16,835 bases of DNA from an uncultured Eubacteriales bacterium (GTDB taxonomy: Bacteria; Bacillota; Clostridia; Oscillospirales; Oscillospiraceae): assembly GCA_958427375.1 (NCBI GenBank), contig CAUABY010000018.1:1-16835 (forward strand). The letters run 5' to 3'. The position numbers were made by a program, and so were the translations under genes. The notes beneath the pieces were generated by a model. That model was not told the origin of the DNA, did not search any database, and saw only the letters and a list, made by a program, of their open reading frames with translations. The number at the start of each line of letters is the position of its first letter. The stretch's first letter is position 1. Shown here piece by piece: positions 9,037-15,260 of the stretch.

Positions 9037-9917
9037 TGCTCATCCTCCTTTCTCATCACACCCACCATGTAAATTCCGGCGCAGATACACAGTATGACAA
9101 AGCCGATAACCGACAAGGCTGTGGCCGGGCCTTTCTGCCGGTCATAGAAGTTGAGCATATACAGGTATGTGACCAGCGTATCCGTCTGGTTTGCCGGCGC
9201 GCCCTTCGTCATGGTGTAGATGATTGGGAAAGAGTTGAAAACATAGATGATATTGAGCACTGTGGAGACAGTTAGCGAGGGCTTGACGAGGGGGATGGTG
9301 ATATTGAAGAGCTTGCTCCAGAAGCCCGCGCCATCAATATCCGCCGCCTCGTACAGCGAGCCGTCAATCGACTGCAGGCCGGAGAGCACGCAGAAAGTGA
9401 CAAAGGGGATGGTGACAAAGATACCAACCCAGATCTCCCACATGAACTCAATTTGATAGGAGGAGCGCCAGTTAATAGCCTCTTTGATGATGCCGAGATT
9501 AAGCAGGACATTGTTCAGATTGCCGTACTCGTACTTGATTATGTAGTTCCAGACGGAAGCCTGAATGACAAGCGAGGTCGCCCAGGGGAAGACGATGATG
9601 GCGCGCGCCGCCTTGCGCCCGTGGAACTTCTGGTTGAGCACCATGGCGATGATGAAGCCGAAGAGTGTGGAGAGACCCACAACCGCGACGACCCACCAGC
9701 CGGTGTTCTTCATTACCGTTTTAAACGCGGGCAGCGAAACCGCGTCCTTGTAGTTTTGCAAGCCCGCAAAGCCCGTAACCACACCGGATTTTGAGATTTC
9801 ACTGAACGAGAGCTTAAAGACGATAAAAATGGGGTATACAAGGAAAATAGCCATGAGTATAATGCTTGGCAGGAGCCACACATAAGGCTCCACTTTCTTT
9901 CCTAATCTGTTGTTCAC
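9033..9917 (-). CDS. Carbohydrate ABC transporter permease, MalF/UgpA-like
   Basis: 294-residue integral membrane protein of the CUT1 type with about six membrane segments, the first at residues 12-34 (PYVWLLPSIILMAIFLVYP). The EAA loop that contacts the ATPase is at 188-213 (LYEAADIDGAG...IPLVKP). The length is usual for the family, without the MalF periplasmic insert of enterobacteria. The GTG start at 9917-9915 is preceded by AGAAGG about 8 bases upstream. The gene ends in an overlap with the next permease. It pairs with that permease to form the pore that receives substrate from the lipoprotein encoded upstream. A weak promoter-like TTGAGA/CATAAG (17-base spacer) lies between the terminator hairpin and this gene, so separate transcription is possible. 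Confidence 0.93.
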   Translation of the reverse strand: MNNRLGKKVEPYVWLLPSIILMAIFLVYPIFIVFKLSFSEISKSGVVTGFAGLQNYKDAVSLPAFKTVMKNTGWWVVAVVGLSTLFGFIIAMVLNQKFHGRKAARAIIVFPWATSLVIQASVWNYIIKYEYGNLNNVLLNLGIIKEAINWRSSYQIEFMWEIWVGIFVTIPFVTFCVLSGLQSIDGSLYEAADIDGAGFWSKLFNITIPLVKPSLTVSTVLNIIYVFNSFPIIYTMTKGAPANQTDTLVTYLYMLNFYDRQKGPATALSVIGFVILCICAGIYMVGVMRKEDEQ

Positions 9918-9966
9918 GCCTCAACCTTCTTTCTTAAAACTTATGTTTTTGCTAAATTTTCTTCTC

Positions 9967-9998
9967 AAAAATTGCCGCGTCCTGGTGGTGCCGCGGCA
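9967..9998 (-). terminator. Internal terminator between binding-protein and permease genes
   Basis: Read leftward: TGCCGCG (+ strand CGCGGCA, 9992-9998), a 12-base loop, the complementary CGCGGCA (+ strand TGCCGCG, 9973-9979), then ATTTTTG. The outer flanks TTCTCAAA/TTTGAGAA can extend the stem. It probably causes partial termination, leaving more binding protein than permease, a common arrangement in such operons. Confidence 0.7.
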
Positions 9999-10057
9999 GG
10001 CTTTGAGAAAAAAACCAGCCCTGAAAATTGACACATAAATGACAGATATTGCCCAAT

Positions 10058-10087
10058 TAAAGGGGGCCGGACGCTCGCCCGGCCCCC
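10058..10087 (-). terminator. GC-rich hairpin directly after the binding-protein gene
   Basis: A 9-bp stem GGGGGCCGG (10062-10070) with CCGGCCCCC (10079-10087) and an 8-base loop, about 40 bases after the stop codon. Read leftward it is followed by TTTAATT, a moderate T-rich tract. It may be a leaky terminator or a 3' stabiliser of the binding-protein mRNA. Confidence 0.65.
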
Positions 10088-10128
10088 TCATTATGTCTAT
10101 TCGATTTTCAGCTTGCTGTTTAATCAGA

Positions 10129-11454
10129 TTAGCCTGCAATCTGTGCCTGAAGAGCGTCGAGCTCGGTTCTGACATCAGCGCCGGTGAGAGCCTTCTGCTC
10201 AACACTGATGACGCCCTGCTTGACCTGATCCCACTCGCCCTTTGCAGAGGGATAGAACTTGCTGGAATCGAGAACGTTCAGCCATGCCTCGAAAGAGGGG
10301 TTAGCCTCAATGAGAGCCTCAACCGCGGAATTGACTGCGGGCAGGAAGTCCTCCATGCTGACCCAGCCAACATAGTTCTCAGGATTGTAGAAGAAGGTAA
10401 GGAACTTGCCGATGGCCTCATCGCGCGCGGCCTGGTCGGGAGCGGACTCATCCTTGAAGGCCATGATGCGGTCCATAACACCGACGGAGGAGCTGGACTG
10501 ACCCTCGTTTGCGGGGATAGCCGCGGTTGCCATGTTGATGGAGCCGCCCTTGTCGGCAACGTAGGTGGGCATAGAGTTAGGAGCTATGCACATTGCCAGC
10601 TTGCCGGCAGCGAACATATCCTGAAGGTCGTAACGGGTCTGGGTTTCGGGGTTGGGGTTGGTGTAGCCGTTCTTGACGAGGCTGATTGCGTACTCAATTG
10701 CCTCAACGTTTGCATCGGTATTGAGTGCCCAGTCGTTGTTCTCGTCGACAAAGCCGCCGTTATTGGCCCATGTGTAGTAAGCAAATGCAGCCTGGCCTTC
10801 GTCAGTGGTCATATCAACACCCCAAGGGTACACATCGCCATCGTAGAAGTCAAGGATGGTCTGGCAGACATCTTCGAGCTCTGCCCAGGTGGCAGGAGGC
10901 TCAATGCCCATCTCGTTGAACATGTCAACATTGTAGTAGAGTGCGCGGGCGGATGCGAGGTCAGGAACTGCCCAGCAGACGCCGTCAATCACGGAGTTAT
11001 CAATGAAAGAGGGGAAGAAGTCGTTGAAGAGCTCGTCCGGGCAGTACTGGGAGACAGGCTCAAGCAGGCCGTCGTTTGCATAGTTTGCAAAAACGTCGAT
11101 ATTGAGGATGTCAGGTGCCTGGCCGCTGGCGATGCGGGTATCAACAACAGTGTAAACGTCGTTCCAGGAGATGACTTCAAGGTTGAGCTTGACGCCGGGG
11201 TTCTCAGACTCGAACTTGTCAACAAAGTTGGTGCCGTTCATGCCGGAACCGAGGAACCACTCGCGGGTGTTGGGGCCGTACTCGCAGATGATGACATCGA
11301 GGGTAATCTCATCAGCGGTGGGTGCGGGAGCCTCAGCGGGGACTTCCGCGGGAGCTTCGGCAGGGGCTTCAGTCGCGGCGGGTGCGGAGGAGCCGCAGGC
11401 GCACAGGGCAAATACCATGCACAGTGCGAGGAGCATTGCAAGAATCTTTTTCAT
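10129..11454 (-). CDS. Carbohydrate ABC transporter substrate-binding lipoprotein (family 1)
   Basis: 441-residue lipoprotein that captures the sugar outside the cell and delivers it to the two permeases downstream. It begins MKKILAMLLALCMVFALCAC; the lipobox is L-C-A-C with the lipidated cysteine at residue 20. A low-complexity tether rich in E-A-P repeats follows to about residue 48, then a typical family 1 fold (FVDKFESENPGVKLNLEVISWNDV near the start, SGQAPDILN, and GVMDRIMAFKDES later). The ATG at 11454-11452 is chosen for AAGGAG 9 bases upstream and because it places the signal peptide at the N-terminus. It is followed by two hairpins before the permease genes. Ligand identity cannot be read; the adjacent NahK-like kinase hints at an N-acetylhexosamine or a related sugar. 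Confidence 0.93.
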   Translation of the reverse strand: MKKILAMLLALCMVFALCACGSSAPAATEAPAEAPAEVPAEAPAPTADEITLDVIICEYGPNTREWFLGSGMNGTNFVDKFESENPGVKLNLEVISWNDVYTVVDTRIASGQAPDILNIDVFANYANDGLLEPVSQYCPDELFNDFFPSFIDNSVIDGVCWAVPDLASARALYYNVDMFNEMGIEPPATWAELEDVCQTILDFYDGDVYPWGVDMTTDEGQAAFAYYTWANNGGFVDENNDWALNTDANVEAIEYAISLVKNGYTNPNPETQTRYDLQDMFAAGKLAMCIAPNSMPTYVADKGGSINMATAAIPANEGQSSSSVGVMDRIMAFKDESAPDQAARDEAIGKFLTFFYNPENYVGWVSMEDFLPAVNSAVEALIEANPSFEAWLNVLDSSKFYPSAKGEWDQVKQGVISVEQKALTGADVRTELDALQAQIAG

Positions 11455-11531
11455 TAGAGTTTCTCCTTTTTGTTGAATATTTTTTGCTTCCAGCCGCGCC
11501 GCGCCCACATTCTTTCCAGCCAAAGCCCCAT

Positions 11532-11576
11532 TACGCTTTATCGCCAGATAAAGCGTACAGCAGGGCCCTGCTGTAC
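11532..11576. repeat. Two abutting perfect palindromes in the transporter leader
   Basis: The first hairpin has 11-bp arms TACGCTTTATC (11532-11542) and GATAAAGCGTA (11547-11557) around a four-base loop (TGGC in the leftward RNA). The second is a 22-bp perfect palindrome with arms GTACAGCAGGG and CCCTGCTGTAC (11555-11576). They share the GTA at 11555-11557, so in RNA they compete for those bases. Neither is followed by a T-run in the leftward direction, so they are not plain terminators. Confidence 0.7.
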
Positions 11577-11638
11577 CAGTCTATGAACTTGCACCGCTGA
11601 AAGAAATTTACTTTCCGCTGCTGCGTTCAGGCTATGTA

Positions 11639-11652
11639 TTAAAGCGCTTGAA
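11639..11652. promoter_or_regulatory. Candidate CcpA (cre) or LacI-family operator
   Basis: TTAAAGCGCTTGAA is a near-perfect palindrome around AAGCGCTT, close to the Gram-positive cre pattern. It lies about 25-38 bases after the predicted transcription start of the transporter operon, a position at which CcpA blocks elongation. Catabolite repression of a sugar transporter would be expected; a LacI-family repressor is the alternative. Confidence 0.5.
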
Positions 11653-11683
11653 CAATTTGCCCAAACTCAGCTCTATAATCTAT

Positions 11684-11689
11684 ATTATA
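11684..11689 (-). promoter_or_regulatory. -10 box of the transporter operon promoter
   Basis: TATAAT read leftward; predicted start is near 11677, giving a leader of about 220 bases. The hexamer at the ideal -35 distance is ATATAC, which does not fit; the nearest fit (TTGATA, 11715-11710) is 20 bases away. A good -10 with a poor -35 suits activator-dependent transcription, and the neighbouring AraC-type gene is the obvious activator candidate. Confidence 0.45.
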
Positions 11690-11690
11690 C

Positions 11691-11715
11691 TTGATATTTT
11701 TGTATGGTATATCAA
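11691..11715. promoter_or_regulatory. Inverted repeat overlapping the transporter -35 region
   Basis: Perfect 7-bp arms TTGATAT (11691-11697) and ATATCAA (11709-11715), 11 bases apart, immediately upstream of the TATAAT box. The position suits an operator; the binding protein is unknown. Confidence 0.4.
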
Positions 11716-11759
11716 AATTTCGCTTCATGTGTGGAAAATCTTTCATCAAACGCAGGAAA

Positions 11760-12635
11760 TTATCTTTTTTTATCCGTGCCGTCAAAAATGCGCATGTTAT
11801 TTGTCACCATTTTCCGATACGCCGTCGGCGTGACGCCCATGGTCTTGCGGAAAACGTTGGTGAAATAGTTATAGTCGCTGAACCCCACGCGCTCGGCAAT
11901 CTGGGTGATGGTGAGATTCTCATTGACGAGCAGGGTCTTGGCCTCGGCTATGCGGCGGGCGGAGACCATTTTGGTAATGCTCCCCTCCCCCGTCAGCTTC
12001 TTGGCCAGAGAACAGAGCTTGGTGCTGCCCATGTTCAGGTCACGCGAGATGCGCGCGAGCGAGAGCTTTTCGGTATAGTGCTCGTTTATGTACATCTCAA
12101 GGCGCTGCTGGTCAGAGAGGTCGGTGGTCATGATTATGCCCTCAAGCGGGATATAGAGCGCGATGGCCTCAAGGATATCCTCATACGCGCGCTGCTTCTC
12201 CCGCGACATGCGCTCAAGGCGGAAAAAACACTCGCGCAGTTCCAGAATATCCCCCTGATACCAGCTGAGCGAGGCAAGGGTATTCTCCCACTGCGTGCGG
12301 TAGGGCAAGTCGTCAAGGAGCTGACCGAAGGACAGAAAGGCCATCGGCTCACTGTTGCTGAAGATGGGGATTATCGTCTCACACAGCCCCGCGTGGCAGC
12401 GGTAGGAATAGTGATTGCGCAGTTCCATGCAGGTTTTCACCGCAATCTCGTCGCAATGCTCACAGCGGCGGTGCCCCTCTGGGCTCTGGTTCATTACGCG
12501 GCAGAAGTCTGAATGGCGGCCAAAGATATTGGTGTCCTTGCCGGTTTTGTCATATATGCTCATCTGGATACCGGTGAACATATAGAGGCTGTTGAGGAGC
12601 TGGCGCAGTTTTTCACTGTTAAATAGTATATTCAT
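11760..12635 (-). CDS. AraC-family transcriptional regulator with PocR-type sensor domain
   Basis: A 291-residue one-component regulator. Residues 1 to about 165 resemble the PocR sensory domain, with the characteristic cysteines at 45, 58, 61, 69, 80 and 85 (FCRVMN, RRCEHCDE, TCMELR, YRCHAGLCE) followed by ETIIPIFSN. Residues 175-280 form the AraC double helix-turn-helix: first helix pair near LSLARISRDLNMGSTKL, second near LTITQIAERVGFSDYNYFTNVFRK, ending in the usual GVTPTAYRK. PocR-type domains are thought to bind small organic ligands; the ligand here is unknown. The gene starts 9 bases after the kinase stop codon, with no strong ribosome site, so coupling to the kinase is likely. It is followed by the transporter control region, which it probably activates. 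Confidence 0.9.
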   Translation of the reverse strand: MNILFNSEKLRQLLNSLYMFTGIQMSIYDKTGKDTNIFGRHSDFCRVMNQSPEGHRRCEHCDEIAVKTCMELRNHYSYRCHAGLCETIIPIFSNSEPMAFLSFGQLLDDLPYRTQWENTLASLSWYQGDILELRECFFRLERMSREKQRAYEDILEAIALYIPLEGIIMTTDLSDQQRLEMYINEHYTEKLSLARISRDLNMGSTKLCSLAKKLTGEGSITKMVSARRIAEAKTLLVNENLTITQIAERVGFSDYNYFTNVFRKTMGVTPTAYRKMVTNNMRIFDGTDKKR

Positions 12636-12644
12636 CAGCTTAAA

Positions 12645-13715
12645 TCAACCGAGGGCGCGAACTATTTCGTTCATCTCGTCCCACTTGCGCTCCATATCCT
12701 GAACAAGCTTTAATTGTGTGCGGCAGCGGTCAAGATTATGCTCCGGGCGGTGGATGGCAAAATACGTGTCGCCGTCAAGATAGTCGGTAAGGAAACGCAG
12801 GCCGCACTCAAGCGTCATGGTCTTGGCGCCGAGGACGAGGCTGTCTCGCTCCGCCGCGGTGAGATTTGGGCAGGCGGTGACATAGCCGCCCGCATAGATT
12901 TTAAATAGCTCCAAATCCATGGAGACGCGCTCCAAATCTTTCTCATCTTCCGCCGCGGTGGACGCGCCGAAGCGTATCGAATCGCCGAAGTCATAGGCGG
13001 CGAGGCCGGGCATGACGGTGTCAAGGTCGATGACGCAGAGGGCTTTGCGCGTTTTATCATCGAGCATGACGTTATTGAGCTTTGTGTCGTTATGCGTAAC
13101 CTTGAGCGGCAGAATACCTGTGGCAAGGCGGTTTGCAAGCTCACTGCCGTCCTGCTCGCGCTTTAAAAACTCCTCAATCTCATACCGCGCGCCCGATGCG
13201 CGGCCAAGCTTATCCGCCGCAAGCACCTCATGGAAGATGCGGTAGCGGTCGGGGGTATTGTGGAAGTTGGGTATGGTCTCAACGAGCTGCTCCGCCGCAA
13301 AGTCGGCAAGCTGGTTTTGGAAGGTGCCGAAAGCGATGGCGCTCTGGTAGAAGTCAGCGGGGCTCTCCGGCGCCTGCAGGCAGAGGCTGTCCTCCACGAA
13401 CTCATAGACGCGCCAGTACTGCCCGTCATCATCAAGGTAAAAGTCAGCGCCGGTGTCCGCCGGGACAAGGCGCAGTACGCCGCGCGGGTCGGAGACTTTC
13501 TTTGCGATATGCCTTGTGACAAGGCTGATATTGTTCATCAAACCCGGCACATCGGCAAAAACATTGTGGTTTATACCCTGCAAAATGTAGCGTATTTTTT
13601 TATCGGTGACGACAAGGAAGGTGCGATTGATATGGCCGAAGCCATAGGACTCGCAATATGTAAGCTCTCCATCCAGCGGAAAATGACGCGCCGCCAGCGC
13701 CGCACTGTTATTCAT
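12645..13715 (-). CDS. Aminoglycoside-phosphotransferase-fold sugar kinase, NahK-like (N-acetylhexosamine 1-kinase)
   Basis: 356 residues; cytoplasmic. The kinase-like catalytic loop HNDTKLNN is at 208-215 (catalytic aspartate 210), the metal-binding segment CVIDLDTVMPG near 227-237, and DFGDSIR begins at 242. The N-terminal signature ESYGFGHINRTFLV and YILQGINHNVFADVPGLMNNI match NahK-like anomeric sugar kinases, which phosphorylate GlcNAc or GalNAc at C1 using ATP. ATG 13715-13713 follows AAAGGAG at a rather long 12 bases; the frame also has an upstream TTG without a ribosome site. It lies in one unit with the AraC regulator behind a strong promoter. No lacto-N-biose phosphorylase or epimerase is in the window, so specificity for free N-acetylhexosamine, another sugar, or another hydroxylated substrate stays open. 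Confidence 0.8.
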   Translation of the reverse strand: MNNSAALAARHFPLDGELTYCESYGFGHINRTFLVVTDKKIRYILQGINHNVFADVPGLMNNISLVTRHIAKKVSDPRGVLRLVPADTGADFYLDDDGQYWRVYEFVEDSLCLQAPESPADFYQSAIAFGTFQNQLADFAAEQLVETIPNFHNTPDRYRIFHEVLAADKLGRASGARYEIEEFLKREQDGSELANRLATGILPLKVTHNDTKLNNVMLDDKTRKALCVIDLDTVMPGLAAYDFGDSIRFGASTAAEDEKDLERVSMDLELFKIYAGGYVTACPNLTAAERDSLVLGAKTMTLECGLRFLTDYLDGDTYFAIHRPEHNLDRCRTQLKLVQDMERKWDEMNEIVRALG

Positions 13716-13774
13716 AGGCTCTGCACACTCCTTTTTTGTACAATCATGCAAAATTCAGGTAAAAATCTATGGTA

Positions 13775-13803
13775 ATTTTAGTATATTTTGTGCGGACTGT
13801 CAA
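13775..13803 (-). promoter_or_regulatory. Promoter of the kinase-regulator unit
   Basis: Read leftward: -35 TTGACA (13803-13798), 17-base spacer, -10 TAAAAT (13780-13775). This is nearly consensus, about 55 bases upstream of the kinase start codon, and probably fairly constitutive. Confidence 0.75.
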
Positions 13804-13845
13804 GAATAATTTTCGCGGAAACGAAAGATTTTTATAGATTGGGTG

Positions 13846-13873
13846 CGAAAAAACGGGGCGGCATGCGCCCCGT
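13846..13873 (-). terminator. Terminator after the MFS transporter gene
   Basis: An 8-bp GC-rich stem ACGGGGCG (13853-13860) and CGCCCCGT (13866-13873) with a five-base loop; read leftward it runs into GTTTTTTCG. It separates the MFS gene from the kinase unit. Confidence 0.88.
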
Positions 13874-13894
13874 CTTGGATTTCTTTTGGTTTGT

Positions 13895-15151
13895 TTAGTT
13901 TAATTGCACATCGCATTTATTTCTCTCACGCGCGGAGAGAAGATAGAGCGGGATTGAGGCGAGTTGTGAGAGCACCGACACGGCTATCATCGCCGGGACG
14001 CTGTGCTCATACAAAACGCCCATAAGCCAGCTTCCCAAAAACCAGAACACGCCGAACGAGCACTCAAAAACGCCGTAACCCGTGGCGCGGCTGGTCTTGG
14101 GCACCATGCCGGTGACAGCCGCCTTGAGTATCGACTCCTGCGCGCCCATGCCCACACCCCAGAGCGCGATGCCGACGAGCAGCGCCGCGGTGGAGTCAAA
14201 GCCGAAAATCAGCACCGCGAAGGGCGCTGAGACCGCCGTGGACAGCACGAGGGCGCGCACGCCGCGCTTATCATACATCAGCCCGAAAACAAGCGCCGAC
14301 ACTGCGTCCACCAGCATCGCGCCCGCATAGAGCAGGGGCAGTGTGCCGCTGGTGACAATGCTGCCCGTGTTGCTGAGGCCTGCGGCAAGCGCGGTATGCG
14401 TACGCGAGACGTGCATTATTATAATAGAGTAGTCGATGAAACCGAAAGCGAAAATGCTGATGCCCGCGATATAGAGCACAAATTCCTTTTTAAGCTTGAA
14501 AGGCACATACTCCTTTGGCTCCGGCTCGAAGCGCTCAGGATTGGGAAACTTGCCGCGCGTGACGAAGAGCAGGATGAGCGTTATCGCGCCGGGTATGGCG
14601 AGGACGGCAAAGCAGACGGAGTAAATTTCAAACCGCGTGCCATCGGTTTTAAAGAGCATGACAAGGTAAAGAAGCACCGGGCCCAGGAAAGCGCCAATCT
14701 GGTCCAAAAGCTCCTGAATGGCAAAGCTCTTGCCCGCGCCCTCCTGCGAGGCGGCGAAGGACATAACTGTGTCCTTGGCGGGCTTTTTCATCGCCTTGCC
14801 CGTGCGCTGGATAATGAGCAGGCCGCAGGCCGCAATCCAGCCGTGCTCCCCCACGAGCGCAAGCGCCGGTACGGCGAGCACATCGAGCACGTAACCCGCA
14901 ATGACCATCGGCCAATACTGCCTGGTCTTATCCGTGAGCCTGCCGAAAGCATAGCGCAGGGAGTAGCCAATCAGCTCCCCAAGGCCGGAGACAAAGCCGA
15001 TGGCCGCCGCGGACGCGCCGAGCAGCGACAGATACGCTCCGCGTATACTCGACGCGCCCTCGTGGGTCATATCAGAGAAAAGGCTGACGGCGCTGAACAG
15101 GAGGATGAACAGCATTGCCTGAGAAATATGCTTTTTATTATTCGTTTTCAT
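13895..15151 (-). CDS. Major facilitator superfamily (MFS) transporter
   Basis: A 418-residue integral membrane protein with about 12 predicted membrane segments and a longer cytoplasmic loop in the middle (GKFPNPERFEPEPKEYVPFKLKKEF). The start ATG at 15151-15149 is chosen for a perfect AAGGAGGT 6 bases upstream. SDMTHEGASSIRGAYL (from residue 26) in the first segment and GRLTDKTRQYW in the loop between segments 2 and 3 (an MFS motif A variant) place it in the MFS branch whose members start with an SDMTxEGARS-like signature. Substrate is unknown, whether drug efflux, metabolite export or sugar. It is monocistronic with its own terminator. No convincing promoter is visible in the short stretch before the recombinase, so the native promoter may have been displaced by the mobile element. 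Confidence 0.85.
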   Translation of the reverse strand: MKTNNKKHISQAMLFILLFSAVSLFSDMTHEGASSIRGAYLSLLGASAAAIGFVSGLGELIGYSLRYAFGRLTDKTRQYWPMVIAGYVLDVLAVPALALVGEHGWIAACGLLIIQRTGKAMKKPAKDTVMSFAASQEGAGKSFAIQELLDQIGAFLGPVLLYLVMLFKTDGTRFEIYSVCFAVLAIPGAITLILLFVTRGKFPNPERFEPEPKEYVPFKLKKEFVLYIAGISIFAFGFIDYSIIIMHVSRTHTALAAGLSNTGSIVTSGTLPLLYAGAMLVDAVSALVFGLMYDKRGVRALVLSTAVSAPFAVLIFGFDSTAALLVGIALWGVGMGAQESILKAAVTGMVPKTSRATGYGVFECSFGVFWFLGSWLMGVLYEHSVPAMIAVSVLSQLASIPLYLLSARERNKCDVQLN

Positions 15152-15247
15152 GTTTGACCTCCTTGCAGGGCTCAAAAAATGACGAAATTAAGTTAGATAC
15201 TCGTAAGACAGTATTAGATTTGTTTTTTGGAAACGGCGTAGCGTTGG
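15152..15247. other. Probable chromosome-mobile element junction
   Basis: A 96-base AT-rich stretch between the MFS start and the recombinase stop. It holds the MFS ribosome site, an A/T-rich middle with no clear promoter, and part of a 14-bp hairpin. Large serine recombinases of conjugative elements commonly sit next to one end of their element, so an attachment site is expected here. I cannot point to the crossover bases. Confidence 0.4.
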
Positions 15248-15260
15248 CTATGCCGTTTCC
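15229..15260. repeat. Strong hairpin across the recombinase stop codon
   Basis: 14-bp stem (one G-T pair) GGAAACGGCGTAGC (15229-15242) with GCTATGCCGTTTCC (15247-15260) around a GTTG loop. It overlaps the last codons and the TAG stop of the recombinase. Read leftward it is followed by AAAAAAC, not T, so it is not a standard terminator for that gene. It may mark the end of the element. Confidence 0.65.

Larger units (their letters stand above)
11455..11759 (-). other. Long leader/control region of the transporter operon
   Basis: This 305-base gap between the regulator and binding-protein genes holds no credible gene. Read leftward it contains two direct TTCAT/ATGAA repeats 18 bases apart (11742-11746, 11724-11728), an inverted repeat, a TATAAT box, a CcpA/LacI-type palindrome, two abutting hairpins and the ribosome site. 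No terminator is visible after the regulator gene, so some readthrough from the kinase-regulator unit into the transporter genes is possible. Confidence 0.6.
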
